A stretch of 57,693 nucleotides of DNA. Origin: Oscillospiraceae bacterium (lineage in GTDB: Bacteria; Bacillota; Clostridia; Oscillospirales; Ruminococcaceae). Under the pieces are notes generated by a model. It saw nothing but the letters and a program-made list of their open reading frames with translations, was not told the origin of the DNA and made no database searches. Shown in pieces: positions 44,576 through 54,452 of the stretch. The stretch lies in contig JAFQLH010000065.1 in the NCBI GenBank assembly GCA_017396665.1, forward strand, positions 1 through 57,693, given 5' to 3'. The number at the start of each line of letters is the position of its first letter. Within the stretch, counting starts at the first letter, position 1. The position numbers were made by a program, and so were the translations under genes.

Positions 44576-46600
44576 ATGAAAAAGTGGGTTATATCAAAAG
44601 CAGACGACAGCGTAGTAAACAGCCTGTCGCAGATGTGTGACCTGTCACCGCTTGCACTTAAGGTGGTAGCGGCAAGAGGCATAAGCGACCTCGACGGACT
44701 TGCCGCATTCTTTACCGATAACGAGCTTTCCGACCCGTTCATGCTCAAGGATATGGACAAGGCGGTCGAAACAATAAATAAAGCAGTCGATGGCTTCGAG
44801 CTTATCTGTATATACGGCGATTATGACTGTGACGGAGTAACCTCAACAGCTATCCTCTATAGCTATCTTGAATGTATGGGCGCAAATGTTACATACTATA
44901 TACCCGACAGGGAAGAGGGCTACGGTATGACACCTGAATCCGTGAGAAAGATTCACGAAATGGGTGCAAAGCTCATCATTACTGTCGATAACGGAATAGC
45001 AGCTATCAATGAAGCAAAGCTTATAAAAGAGCTTGGTATGGAGCTTGTTATCACAGACCACCACCAGCCTCTGAGCGAGCTTCCCGAAGCCGCCGCAGTT
45101 GTAGACCCTCACAGAGAGGACTGCGAAAGTCCTTTCAAGGAGCTTGCAGGTGTCGGAGTCGTGCTCAAGCTTTGTGCCGCACTCGACGGCGGCGGATATG
45201 AAGCGGTTATGGAGCAGTATGGCGATATAGCCGCAATCGGCACAGTCGCTGACGTAGTAACGCTTACAGGCGAAAACAGAAGTATAGTGAGAGTCGGAAC
45301 AGAGCTTCTGCGCAATACCGAAAATCCGGGGCTCTGCAGACTTATGGAGCTTTGCTCACTCACACCCGATAAAATAGATTCAACCGCTATGGCGTATATG
45401 ATAGCGCCCAGAATCAACGCCGCAGGCAGATTTGCTGACGCTTCTGTCGCAGTTGAAATGCTCGTCAATGAAAGCGTCGCCCACGAAAACGCAGAAAAGC
45501 TTTGTGAGATTAACGCTAGGAGAAAACAGGTCGAAGCGTCAATCATAAAAGAAATAATGAGGGCTATTAATTCCGATAAAAGTATAGCGTCAAGTAAGGT
45601 CATCGTGGTCTCAGGCAAGGGCTGGCATCACGGAGTTGTCGGAATAGTTGCCGCAAGAATTACCGAGCTTTTCGGTAAGCCCTGCTTTTTGCTCTCAGAG
45701 GATGAGGACGGATATGCAAGAGGCTCTGCAAGAAGTATTCACGGCTTTAGTATATTCAAGTGCCTTTGTAGCTGTGCAGACCTTCTCGAACGCTTCGGCG
45801 GACACGAGTGTGCAGGCGGACTTACCATAAAAACCGAAAATATCAAAAGCTTCAAGGAAAGAGTGAAAGCGTTTGCAGATACACTCGGGCAGATGCCTCA
45901 CGCACAGCTTGTTGCCGATAAGGTGCTGACAAGAGAGGATTTAACTGTGGGTCAGATTGCCTCGTTGTCTGTGCTCGAGCCGTACGGAAGCGGAAACAAA
46001 CAGCCCGCCTTCGCCGTAATCGGCGCAAAGGTCCAGAAGGTAACTGCGCTGTCAGGCGGTAAGCACTCAAAACTTGAAATCGCATACGACAGTACAGTCC
46101 AGACCGCCCTGTGCTTTGGAAAATCACCCGAGCAGCTCGGTATATACCAGGGCGATAAGGCGGATATGCTCGTTAATGCAACAATCAATGAGTATGGCTC
46201 AAGAAAGTCTATCTCGCTTCGTGTTATAGATATCAGACCAAGCGGAGTTAACCAGAGCAAAGCGTTTGCTGCCCTCGATAGCTTCGAGAGGTTTATGAGA
46301 GGCGAGCAGACAGATTCAAAGCTTGCAAAGCTCATGCTCCCGACAAGAGAAGAGCTTACAAGCGTCTATAAGGCTGTACGAACATACAGAGCGGTAACAC
46401 TCGATATGCTTATGTGCAGAATGTTCACAGCATCAGTAAACTTTGCCAAAACCGCCGTCAGCGTAAATGCGTTTTCGCAGTGCGGACTTGTCTCACTCGA
46501 CAGCTCAACAGGAACAGTCACACTCGTCGAGAATGCACAGAAGGCTGATATAGAAGGCTGTGAAATTATAAAAAGATTAAAAGAGCTTGCCGGCGTTTAG
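44576..46600 (+). CDS. recJ: Single-stranded-DNA-specific exonuclease RecJ
   Basis: A 674-residue 5'-3' exonuclease for recombination and mismatch repair. The DHH domain contains ICIYGDYDCDGVTSTA, ITVDNGIAAINEA and VITDHHQPLSELPEAAA; DHHA1 has GKGWHHGVVGIVAARITE and FGGHECAGGL. An OB-like domain follows near residue 460 and the C-terminal 90 residues are less conserved. First gene of the recJ-relA cluster, as in many Clostridia. Confidence 0.95.
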   Translation: MKKWVISKADDSVVNSLSQMCDLSPLALKVVAARGISDLDGLAAFFTDNELSDPFMLKDMDKAVETINKAVDGFELICIYGDYDCDGVTSTAILYSYLECMGANVTYYIPDREEGYGMTPESVRKIHEMGAKLIITVDNGIAAINEAKLIKELGMELVITDHHQPLSELPEAAAVVDPHREDCESPFKELAGVGVVLKLCAALDGGGYEAVMEQYGDIAAIGTVADVVTLTGENRSIVRVGTELLRNTENPGLCRLMELCSLTPDKIDSTAMAYMIAPRINAAGRFADASVAVEMLVNESVAHENAEKLCEINARRKQVEASIIKEIMRAINSDKSIASSKVIVVSGKGWHHGVVGIVAARITELFGKPCFLLSEDEDGYARGSARSIHGFSIFKCLCSCADLLERFGGHECAGGLTIKTENIKSFKERVKAFADTLGQMPHAQLVADKVLTREDLTVGQIASLSVLEPYGSGNKQPAFAVIGAKVQKVTALSGGKHSKLEIAYDSTVQTALCFGKSPEQLGIYQGDKADMLVNATINEYGSRKSISLRVIDIRPSGVNQSKAFAALDSFERFMRGEQTDSKLAKLMLPTREELTSVYKAVRTYRAVTLDMLMCRMFTASVNFAKTAVSVNAFSQCGLVSLDSSTGTVTLVENAQKADIEGCEIIKRLKELAGV

Positions 46601-46646
46601 AATAAAGGCAGGCAAAACCTATATATCTGCGGAGGAAGAAAAAATT

Positions 46647-48863
46647 ATGGCTGAATATTTTGCAGACGGCTGTACCTTCAAGGACCTGCTGAGAAAACTT
46701 GGGGAGAATAAAAAGCAGTACGATACCGAAAAAATAGAGCGTGCATATGAGCTAGCCGACGGATTCCATAAAGGACAGAAGCGTGATTCGGGGGAGGAGT
46801 ATATCTCACACCCGATAGCCGTTTCCTGTATACTCGCAGAGCTCGGTATGGACTCGGATACAATATGTGCAGGACTTCTCCACGACGTCGTAGAGGATAC
46901 AAGCTGCAGCCTCGAGGACCTCACAAAGCAGTTCGGCGAAGGTGTCGCACTTCTCGTAGACGGTGTTACAAAGCTCAGAAAAATCCCGCTCGCAACAAAG
47001 GAAGAGCAGACAGCGGAAAACGTAAGAAAAATTCTCCTTGCAATGAGCGAGGATATCAGAGTTATGATTATAAAGCTGTCAGACAGACTCCATAATATGC
47101 GTACCTTAGGGTACAGAAGCGAGGAAAAACGCCGCTCAACTGCCCTTGAAACTATGAATATCTATGCCCCGATTGCCCATAGACTCGGAATAAGCTGGAT
47201 TAAGGAGGAGCTTGAAGACCTCTCCTTCCAGTACCTCGACCCGTATGCCTATGAGGAAATCGAAAGGCTTATGAACCTGCGCCGTGACGACAGAATAAAG
47301 TTCATTGAGGAAATAAAGTCAAGCATATCTGAAAGACTCGCAGGCGACTTTAAAACAATGCCGACAATCGAGGGCAGAGTAAAGAGTAACTACGGTATCT
47401 ATAAGAAGGTCTACCGTGACGGCAAGGAGTTTGACCAGATTTATGACCGCTATGCCGTAAGAATTATCGTAAATACAGTAAATGAGTGCTATAACGTTCT
47501 GGGTATAATCCACGATATGTTCAATCCTATCCCGAACAGATTCAAGGACTACATCTCAACCCCTAAGGCGAATATGTACCAGTCACTCCATACAACAGTT
47601 ATCGGTGCGTCAGGAATACCGTTCGAGGTTCAGATAATAACCTACGAAATGCACCAGACAGCCGAGTTCGGAATCGCTGCCCACTGGAAGTACAAGGAGG
47701 GCATAACCTCCAAGTCCACAAAGGACGATAACAGACTTGCCTGGGTAAGACAGATTTTAGAGTCACAGCAAAACTCCGACGACGCAGAGGAAATTGTCAG
47801 AACAATCAAATCCGACCTCTCACCTGAGGAAATATTCGTGTTCACACCTAAGGGCGATATGATTACTCTCCCTAAGGGTGCAACCGTCATAGACTTTGCC
47901 TACGCTATCCATACCCAGGTAGGACACAGAATGTGCGGTGCGAAGGTCGATAAGAAAATGGTGTCGCTCGACTGTAAGGTGAAAACAGGTCAGATTGTCG
48001 AAATCATTACTTCAAGCAACGCCACCCACGGCCCTAACCGTTCATGGCTGCAGATTTGCCGTACAAATGAAGCAAGGTCGAAAATCCGCTCATGGTTCAA
48101 GAAGGAGCGACGTGAGGAAAATATCTTCGAGGGAAGAAACGAGCTTGAAAGGGAGTTCAGACGCAACTATATCAGAATCCCCGAAAATGAGCTTGAGGAC
48201 TTCCTCTCAAACGATATGAGAAGACATAACTGCGAAACCTTAGACGACTTCTTTGCCGCAATAGGCTACGGCGGAATACAGGTCTCAAAGCTTATCCAGC
48301 ACCTCAAGGATGCCTATAACAGACGTATCCAGGAACGCCACGAGCCAACCGAGGAGCAGATAATGAAGCAGGCAAAGGAAGGCCTCAAGAGTAAATCGGG
48401 CGTAATCGTCGACGGAATAGGCGACTGCGAAATCAAGTTTGCCCAGTGCTGTAACCCACTCCCCGGCGACGCAATTGTCGGCTTCGTAACAAGAGGCCAC
48501 GGCATCTCTGTCCATAAGGCAGACTGTATGAATTACCTCAGCCAGAAGGACAACGAGCTCCAGAAGGACAGATGGCTCGACGTGAGATGGGCAGAAAAGG
48601 ACGAAAAGTCAGGCTCGTCAAGCTACTTCAAGGCAACTCTTGATATCGTCGCAAATGACAGAATCGGTCTTCTCGCCGATATCTCTGTCGCACTTGCGGA
48701 AATCAGAATACCTATGCACGAGGCAACTGCAAGAGAGCTTAAAAACGGTAACGCAAATGTCGTTGTCACAATAAGCGTAGCGGGCAGAGAACAGCTCACC
48801 TCTGTTATGAACAGACTGTCAAAAATCCCAAGCGTGCTCACAGTAGACGAGTGCGGTAAGTAA
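46647..48863 (+). CDS. relA: Bifunctional (p)ppGpp synthetase/hydrolase RelA/SpoT
   Basis: A 738-residue stringent-response enzyme. The hydrolase HD domain has YISHPIAVSCILAE and GLLHDVVEDT. The synthetase domain has YDRYAVRIIVNTVNECYNVL and STPKANMYQSLHTTVIG. TGS begins FVFTPKGDMITLPKG, and the C-terminal ACT domain (DIVANDRIGLLADISVALAE) closes the protein. The ATG at 46647 follows GGAGGA; the longer TTG-started frame overlaps recJ and adds 20 poorly supported residues. Confidence 0.96.
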   Translation: MAEYFADGCTFKDLLRKLGENKKQYDTEKIERAYELADGFHKGQKRDSGEEYISHPIAVSCILAELGMDSDTICAGLLHDVVEDTSCSLEDLTKQFGEGVALLVDGVTKLRKIPLATKEEQTAENVRKILLAMSEDIRVMIIKLSDRLHNMRTLGYRSEEKRRSTALETMNIYAPIAHRLGISWIKEELEDLSFQYLDPYAYEEIERLMNLRRDDRIKFIEEIKSSISERLAGDFKTMPTIEGRVKSNYGIYKKVYRDGKEFDQIYDRYAVRIIVNTVNECYNVLGIIHDMFNPIPNRFKDYISTPKANMYQSLHTTVIGASGIPFEVQIITYEMHQTAEFGIAAHWKYKEGITSKSTKDDNRLAWVRQILESQQNSDDAEEIVRTIKSDLSPEEIFVFTPKGDMITLPKGATVIDFAYAIHTQVGHRMCGAKVDKKMVSLDCKVKTGQIVEIITSSNATHGPNRSWLQICRTNEARSKIRSWFKKERREENIFEGRNELEREFRRNYIRIPENELEDFLSNDMRRHNCETLDDFFAAIGYGGIQVSKLIQHLKDAYNRRIQERHEPTEEQIMKQAKEGLKSKSGVIVDGIGDCEIKFAQCCNPLPGDAIVGFVTRGHGISVHKADCMNYLSQKDNELQKDRWLDVRWAEKDEKSGSSSYFKATLDIVANDRIGLLADISVALAEIRIPMHEATARELKNGNANVVVTISVAGREQLTSVMNRLSKIPSVLTVDECGK

Positions 48864-48886
48864 AGAAATATTGAAATAATAATGAG

Positions 48887-48914
48887 GAGCCGTTTACCGT
48901 ATAAGCGGCTCTTT
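48887..48914 (+). terminator. Weak hairpin between relA and the MBL gene
   Basis: GAGCCG...CGGCTC stem followed by TTTG. Too weak in T to be a firm terminator. Confidence 0.35.
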
Positions 48915-48935
48915 GCAAATGACAAAGGAGACAAA

Positions 48936-49562
48936 ATGAAGATTTATAAGCTTATGCCACTCTCAGTGTGTGCAACAAACTGCTTTATTGTTGAAACAGA
49001 AAATAAGAACGCACTGCTGATAGATGCACCCGATGATGCGGAATATATCCTCTCAAAGCTTGAGCAGTATGAACTTACCCTGAAGAAAATACTCCTCACA
49101 CACGGCCATTGCGACCATATCGCCGCAGCGGAGGATTTGCGTGAAAAAACGGGAGCAGAGGTGTATATACACGAAAATGATGCAGCTATGCTGAAAGGCT
49201 CTCCCGATAACCTCGCTATGTATATTATCGGTCAGCAGTGCAGACAGGTTAAAGCTTTTATACCTGTGAAGAACGGCGATAAAATTACCCTCGATGAGCT
49301 CGAGCTTGAGGTTATGCATACACCGGGGCATACAAAGGGCTCTGTGTGCTATGTCTGCGAAAACACCGTATTCTCAGGCGATACGCTGTTTTGCGGTTCA
49401 GTCGGAAGAATAGATTTCCCGGGCGGGAGCAGAGCAGAGCAGAGAAACAGCCTTAAGCTTCTCAAGGAACTGAAGGGTGACTACCACCTGCTGTCAGGTC
49501 ACGGCGAGGACTCAACCCTTGACTTTGAAAGAAAAACAAATATGTATCTTCAGGTGGACTAG
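48936..49562 (+). CDS. MBL-fold metallo-hydrolase (glyoxalase II-like)
   Basis: A 208-residue hydrolase with the full metal-binding set: LTHGHCDHIAA, HTPGHTKGS, VFSGDTLF and LLSGHGEDS. Family members hydrolyse thioesters such as S-lactoylglutathione or related compounds. ATG at 48936 follows AAAGGAG. The gene between relA and hemZ is a common Clostridia arrangement. The substrate is unknown. Confidence 0.92.
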   Translation: MKIYKLMPLSVCATNCFIVETENKNALLIDAPDDAEYILSKLEQYELTLKKILLTHGHCDHIAAAEDLREKTGAEVYIHENDAAMLKGSPDNLAMYIIGQQCRQVKAFIPVKNGDKITLDELELEVMHTPGHTKGSVCYVCENTVFSGDTLFCGSVGRIDFPGGSRAEQRNSLKLLKELKGDYHLLSGHGEDSTLDFERKTNMYLQVD

Positions 49563-49565
49563 TGT

Positions 49566-51041
49566 ATGAAACTTATATTCAATTCAATGGATTTCAAATA
49601 TGAGCTTGAAAGCGTCGTAAAGCTGTTTTTACCCGCAACAAGCTTCAAGATACTCGTCTCTCCGAGCGAGGAGGGACACGACGGAGATATCTGCTTTATA
49701 AAGCGTGAGGTAAAGGGCGTTATGACCTACCTGTATGTCTATTGCAGAATTGACGGAAATGTCGCAAGCGAAGCAGGTATCCTCTTAAACAGCGTCGATA
49801 ACTATAAAAGAGAATGTGAAATGGCCCTCGCAAGATACCTCTATAAGTGCCTCTCAAGACTTACAGGAGAGGAAAGCGAGTGGGGTATAATCACAGGCGT
49901 AAGACCTGTAAAGCAGATAAACGCAATGAGTGCAAGCGGTATGTCGGATGACGAAATAAGACAAAAGCTCAAGGACGATTTTCTTTGCAGTACAAAGAAG
50001 ATAAACGTAGCCTTTGCAGTAGCTAAGGTGCAGGAGAGAATACTTTCAGACCTCTCGGATAATTCCTTCAGCCTCTATGTTTCAATACCGTTCTGTACCT
50101 CAAGATGCTCATATTGCAGCTTCGTGTCGCAGTCTGTAGAGAGCAGTCTTTCACTCATTCCGCAGTATGTCTCAAACCTTTGTGCAGAAATAAGACATAC
50201 AGGCGAGCTTATGAAAAAGCTCGGCAAAAAGCTCGATACCGTCTACTTCGGCGGCGGTACTCCGACCGCTATCGATGCGCCTTACCTCGAAGCAATTATG
50301 CAGGCAATCGAAGAAAGCTTCGATATGAGCAGTGTGAGAGAATATACCGTAGAAGCAGGCAGAGCTGATACAATCACAGAAAGAAAGCTTTCTGCAATAC
50401 TCGCAGGCGGTGCAAAAAGAGTTTCAATAAATCCGCAGACTTTAAACGACAGCGTGCTTTCGGCAATAGGCAGAAAGCATACCGTAGAGCAGTTCTATGA
50501 TGCCTTCGCACTCGCAAGAAAGCTCGGCTTTGAGGTCATAAATACCGACCTTATCGCAGGTCTGCCAACAGATACCCTCGACAGCTTCAAGAATACTATT
50601 GATAGGATTTTAGAACTGCAGCCGGAAAATATAACTGTGCATACCCTGTCAATAAAGCGAGCCGCACACCTCAATCATACTGAGGAAAAACAGCTCGGCT
50701 CACAGACAGGCGCTATGATTGACTACGCAACAAGCAGACTTGTCGAGAACGGATACCTGCCTTATTATCTGTACAGACAGAAGAATATGCTCGATAATCA
50801 GGAGAATATCGGCTGGGCAAAGCCCGGACACGAAAGCCTCTATAATACCTACATAATGGAGGAAAACCAGACTATCATAGCAGTCGGAGCAGGTGGCTCA
50901 ACCAAGCTTGTAGACAGAAAGAATTCACGTCTTAAAAGAGTTTTCAACTATAAGTTTCCGCTTGAGTATAATAAGCATTTTGACCTTATGCTCGAAAAGA
51001 AGAAAGAAGTAGAGGAGTTTTTCACCCTTGAAGAAAAATGA
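49566..51041 (+). CDS. hemZ: Radical SAM coproporphyrinogen III oxidase-like protein HemZ
   Basis: A 491-residue radical SAM enzyme. The 4Fe-4S motif is SIPFCTSRCSYCSFVSQ (CX3CX2C), followed by TVYFGGGTPTAI and NTDLIAGLPTDT. An N-terminal domain of about 150 residues and the WGIITGVRPVKQINAM stretch are typical of HemZ, distinct from HemN. It was proposed to act in oxygen-independent haem synthesis, but no other haem genes lie here. AGGTGG precedes the ATG; only 3 bp separate it from the MBL gene. Confidence 0.9.
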   Translation: MKLIFNSMDFKYELESVVKLFLPATSFKILVSPSEEGHDGDICFIKREVKGVMTYLYVYCRIDGNVASEAGILLNSVDNYKRECEMALARYLYKCLSRLTGEESEWGIITGVRPVKQINAMSASGMSDDEIRQKLKDDFLCSTKKINVAFAVAKVQERILSDLSDNSFSLYVSIPFCTSRCSYCSFVSQSVESSLSLIPQYVSNLCAEIRHTGELMKKLGKKLDTVYFGGGTPTAIDAPYLEAIMQAIEESFDMSSVREYTVEAGRADTITERKLSAILAGGAKRVSINPQTLNDSVLSAIGRKHTVEQFYDAFALARKLGFEVINTDLIAGLPTDTLDSFKNTIDRILELQPENITVHTLSIKRAAHLNHTEEKQLGSQTGAMIDYATSRLVENGYLPYYLYRQKNMLDNQENIGWAKPGHESLYNTYIMEENQTIIAVGAGGSTKLVDRKNSRLKRVFNYKFPLEYNKHFDLMLEKKKEVEEFFTLEEK

Positions 51042-52377
51042 TTTTATAAGCCTTGAAATCACAGGCATGACAAACGAGGGCAACGGCGTCGGCAGAGCGC
51101 CCGACGGACAGGCTGTCTTCGTGCCCTTCACAGCAACAGGCGATAAAATATCCTGCAAAATCGTCAAGACCGCAAAAAGCTATGCCTACGGAATTGTCGA
51201 TGAAATAATAAATCCGTCAGAGCATAGATGTGATAGCGACTGCGAAGCCTTCTATAAGTGCGGAGGCTGTTCCTTCAGACACTTAAGCTATGAGCATGAG
51301 CTTCAGATTAAGCAGGACTTTGTCAGAGATTCCTTTGAAAGAATAGGGAAGCTCTCACCCGAGTTTGAAGACATCCTCGGCTGCTGTCAGACTGACGGCT
51401 ACCGCAATAAAGCACAGCTCCCCGTTGCAAGTGTAGACGGAAAAGCAGTAGCAGGCTTTTTCTCGAAAAGGTCGCATAGAGTTATGCCGCTTCGTGATTG
51501 CAGCCTCCAGCCAAAGGAGTTTATCGGAATAATAAATTCTGTGCTCTGCTACCAGAACGAAAACTGCCTTAGCTGTTACGACGAGCAAACAGGAAAAGGA
51601 CTCCTGCGTCATATCTATATAAGACGTGCCGAGCATACAAAGGAAACTATGCTCTGCCTTGTCGTAACAAAAAGAACAAGCGACTACGATAAGCTAGCCG
51701 GGATGATTGCAGAAAAGTTCCCGCAGATTGTAAGCGTAGTGCTTAATATAAACCCTAAGAACACGAACGTCGTGCTGGGCAGAGAGTGCGTCACGATTTT
51801 CGGAAAAGACACAATTACCGACGTGATGTGTAATAACAAAATCGAAATCTCTCCGTTGTCCTTCTATCAGGTCAATACTCCGCAGGCGGAAAGGCTCTAC
51901 GCTATCGCACAGGAGTATGCACAGCTCACCCACAACGATACACTCCTCGATTTGTATTGCGGTGCAGGTACAATCGGTCTGTCTATGGCGGATAAGGTCA
52001 AAAAGCTCATAGGTGTCGAAATCGTCCCGCCTGCTATCGAAAATGCCAAGCGTAACGCCTCGCTCAACGGCGTAGAGAACGCAGAGTTTATCTGTGCCGA
52101 CGCAGGAAAAGCCGCAAGCAGACTCGTCGAAAAGGGCGAGAAAATTGACGTCATTATCGCAGACCCCGCAAGAAAGGGCTGTGATAAGCTGTCGCTCGAC
52201 TCAATGATAAAGCTCTCACCAAAGAGAATTGTTATGGTTTCCTGTAACCACGCAACAGCCGCAAGAGACTGTGCGTACCTGGAGCAAAACGGCTATAAGG
52301 CTGTGAAATGCCGTGCCGTAGACCTCTTCCCACGCACCACCCACGTAGAATGCGTAACGCTTATGGTTAAGAGATAA
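51028..52377 (+). CDS. rlmD: 23S rRNA (uracil-C5)-methyltransferase RlmD-type
   Basis: A 449-residue TrmA/RlmCD family RNA methyltransferase. It has an N-terminal TRAM domain (NEGNGVGRAPDGQAVFVPF), the 4Fe-4S cysteines in CDSDCEAFYKCGGCSFRH, SAM motif I LLDLYCGAGTIGLSM, ADPARKGC and the catalytic Cys in VMVSCNHATAARDC. It starts with TTG at 51028, overlapping hemZ by 14 bp. The exact target (U747 or U1939 type) cannot be told, so the symbol is provisional. Confidence 0.9.
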   Translation: MKKNDFISLEITGMTNEGNGVGRAPDGQAVFVPFTATGDKISCKIVKTAKSYAYGIVDEIINPSEHRCDSDCEAFYKCGGCSFRHLSYEHELQIKQDFVRDSFERIGKLSPEFEDILGCCQTDGYRNKAQLPVASVDGKAVAGFFSKRSHRVMPLRDCSLQPKEFIGIINSVLCYQNENCLSCYDEQTGKGLLRHIYIRRAEHTKETMLCLVVTKRTSDYDKLAGMIAEKFPQIVSVVLNINPKNTNVVLGRECVTIFGKDTITDVMCNNKIEISPLSFYQVNTPQAERLYAIAQEYAQLTHNDTLLDLYCGAGTIGLSMADKVKKLIGVEIVPPAIENAKRNASLNGVENAEFICADAGKAASRLVEKGEKIDVIIADPARKGCDKLSLDSMIKLSPKRIVMVSCNHATAARDCAYLEQNGYKAVKCRAVDLFPRTTHVECVTLMVKR

Positions 52378-52405
52378 AATTCAAGTATAGAGAAAGGGGA
52401 TTAAT

Positions 52406-53065
52406 ATGAAACTTGGACTTAGGAAACCTAATCTGAAAAGCAGAATCAAAGCAAAAACCGTAGGGAAAGTAAAGAGACAAGTAAAGCGAGCTGTTAATCC
52501 TCTTTACGGAAAACCTGGAATGGGGCTAGTTAATAATCCTCGAAAATCTATATACAATAAAATCTACAGTAAGACTACTGTCGAATGGTATCCGAAGATT
52601 AAGACAAAAACGGGGAAGAGTATTTATGAGTATAATGATGTTAGTGATTTTTGGTCTGATGCTGATATAGATACTATAACTTTGTTCGATATCGACGAAA
52701 TGGATGTAGAAGCAGCTGAAGCCGTTTATCTTTCTAATCAGAGTGGGAAGATGAATAAAGAAAACAAGTGGAAAATGCAACGCATATCATCGAAAATTGC
52801 ACTACGTGATATTGTACCGCCAATCTTTGCATTGGGTGACGGCGTGAGAACGAAATCCGGGAAGTCACGACATGATTTTTCTTCTGATTTTAAATATCTT
52901 GCAAATTTAGATTTGTCTACATTTTCAGAAGATGACATTGATGAAATGGATATTGAACTGATACAAGCAATTTACAAAGCAAAGAATAATTTGTGGAAAC
53001 GAAGAAATGAGAAAAGCATTTTTAAAAGAATTAGGAAAAGGTATATAGAAGATGTTATATTGTAG
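52406..53065 (+). CDS. Unknown protein with an internal duplicated module
   Basis: A 219-residue, very basic N-terminus (1-58: LRKPNLKSRIKAKTVGKVKR, then PLYGKPGMG and NPRKSIYNKIYSKTTV) that I recall from uncharacterised Firmicute proteins, followed by two copies of an about 82-residue repeat. Matching parts are TKTGKSIYEY / TKSGKSRHDF and DIDEMDVEAAEAVY (95-108) / DIDEMDIELIQAIY (177-190). There is no signal peptide or membrane helix. Codon use is AT-rich compared with neighbours (GAT, TTT, AAA), hinting at transfer. AAAGGGG precedes the ATG. Function is unknown. Confidence 0.75.
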   Translation: MKLGLRKPNLKSRIKAKTVGKVKRQVKRAVNPLYGKPGMGLVNNPRKSIYNKIYSKTTVEWYPKIKTKTGKSIYEYNDVSDFWSDADIDTITLFDIDEMDVEAAEAVYLSNQSGKMNKENKWKMQRISSKIALRDIVPPIFALGDGVRTKSGKSRHDFSSDFKYLANLDLSTFSEDDIDEMDIELIQAIYKAKNNLWKRRNEKSIFKRIRKRYIEDVIL

Positions 53066-53108
53066 TGAATTGTTGTGTGATGTGGAATGACAGGGTAATA
53101 AGGAGAAC

Positions 53109-53207
53109 ATGAAATTCAGTCGAATGCGTAACGCTCCTCGAAAGAATGTAGTGGATAACGTTAAAAGTACCGACACAAGCCTTGCAAAAGCCGTCTGCGG
53201 TGAGTAA
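53109..53207 (+). CDS. Small ORF, 32 residues
   Basis: It starts MKFSRMRNAPRKNVVDN after a perfect AAGGAG site 4 nt upstream and ends with TAA ahead of a strong terminator. Basic and short; no family recognised. It may be a small protein or a gene remnant at the end of the 52406 transcript. Confidence 0.4.
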   Translation: MKFSRMRNAPRKNVVDNVKSTDTSLAKAVCGE

Positions 53208-53221
53208 AATATGTGTGTTTT

Positions 53222-53260
53222 CCGTTCGGAAGGATAGCGTCCTGACCGAACGGATTTTTT
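53222..53260 (+). terminator. Terminator of the 52406 transcript
   Basis: CCGTTCGGAAGGA / TCCTGACCGAACGG stem followed by ATTTTTTTAT. Confidence 0.9.
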
Positions 53261-53270
53261 TATAAAACGA

Positions 53271-53299
53271 TTGAAATATGAAACACAATCTGTTATAAT
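53271..53299 (+). promoter_or_regulatory. Sigma-A promoter of galM
   Basis: TTGAAA (53271-53276), 17 bp, TATAAT (53294-53299), 65 bp upstream of the ATG. Confidence 0.75.
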
Positions 53300-53363
53300 A
53301 TAACTATGTACCGAAAGCGTATGCTTCGGGAATGTAAACGATTAGATAAGGAAGGTGCCTTTT

Positions 53364-54392
53364 ATGGTAACAAGAAACGAATTCGGCTTTGAAAACGGCT
53401 ATAAGTGCTGGCTTTTCACAATCAAGAATAACAACGGAGCAATCCTCAGACTCACAAACTACGGTGCAGCTATCGTAGGAATCGAGGTTCCTGACAAGAA
53501 CGGAAATCTCGCAGACGTAGTTCTCGGCTATGATGACCTCAAGGGCTATGTTGAGGGAACAACTTTCCAGGGTGCAGCAGTAGGCAGATTTGCAAACCGT
53601 ATCGGTAAGGGCAAGCTCGTTATCGACGGAACAGAGTATCAGCTCGCACTCAACGAAAACGGCGTTGCACACCTCCACGGCGGTGTAGTAAGCTACAATA
53701 AGCGTGTGTGGACAGTAGAGAACGTCGGCGAGGACTCAGTAACATTTGGCTATGTAAGCCCTGACGGAGAGGAAAACTACCCCGGTACACTCAAGGTGCT
53801 CATTACATATTCACTCTCTGAGGACAACGCAGTTACAATCAATTATAAGGCAGTTTCTGATGCCGCAACAGCTATCAACCTCACTAACCACTCATACTTC
53901 AACCTCGCAGGTGCAGGCAACGGCGACATCAAGAACCATATCGTAAAGATTAACGCAAATAAGTATACACCTGTTGACAGCGAGCTTATCCCTGTCGGCG
54001 AGGATGCAGACGTTGAAGGTACACCGTTTGATTTAAGACAGCCAACAAGAGTAGGCGAGTGTATGGACAACGGCACACTCCCATCTGGCTATGACCATAA
54101 CTTTGTCCTCTCTGACAAGGCAGGCGTGCAGGTTGAAGCAGGCGAAGTCTATGAGCCACAGAGTGGAAGAGTTATGACAGTTACAACAAATCTCCCTGCA
54201 ATGCAGCTCTATATCGGTATAGCACTCGATATTATCGGCAAGGGCGGAAAGCACTGCGGAAACTATACAGGCCTCTGCCTCGAAACACAGTTCTCACCTG
54301 ATACACCAAACCGCCCACAGCTCCCAAGCTGTATCTTCAAGGCAGGCGAGGAGTACAACTTCACAACAACCTATAAGTTCTCAGTAAGATAA
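53364..54392 (+). CDS. galM: Aldose 1-epimerase (mutarotase)
   Basis: A 342-residue enzyme that interconverts alpha and beta anomers of aldoses such as galactose or glucose. Landmarks are AAVGRFANRIGKGKLVIDGT, HLHGGVVSYNKRVW, the catalytic His in LTNHSYFNLAGAG and the catalytic Glu in GLCLETQFSPDTPN. The ATG at 53364 follows AAGGAAGG; a GTG three codons earlier is unlikely. No galactose operon genes are adjacent, so it works alone, probably as a general mutarotase. Confidence 0.95.
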   Translation: MVTRNEFGFENGYKCWLFTIKNNNGAILRLTNYGAAIVGIEVPDKNGNLADVVLGYDDLKGYVEGTTFQGAAVGRFANRIGKGKLVIDGTEYQLALNENGVAHLHGGVVSYNKRVWTVENVGEDSVTFGYVSPDGEENYPGTLKVLITYSLSEDNAVTINYKAVSDAATAINLTNHSYFNLAGAGNGDIKNHIVKINANKYTPVDSELIPVGEDADVEGTPFDLRQPTRVGECMDNGTLPSGYDHNFVLSDKAGVQVEAGEVYEPQSGRVMTVTTNLPAMQLYIGIALDIIGKGGKHCGNYTGLCLETQFSPDTPNRPQLPSCIFKAGEEYNFTTTYKFSVR

Positions 54393-54452
54393 GAATTCAA
54401 GCATTCGCGTGAAAAACAAGGGATGTTATAAAAAATAACAGGAGGTTTTTCT

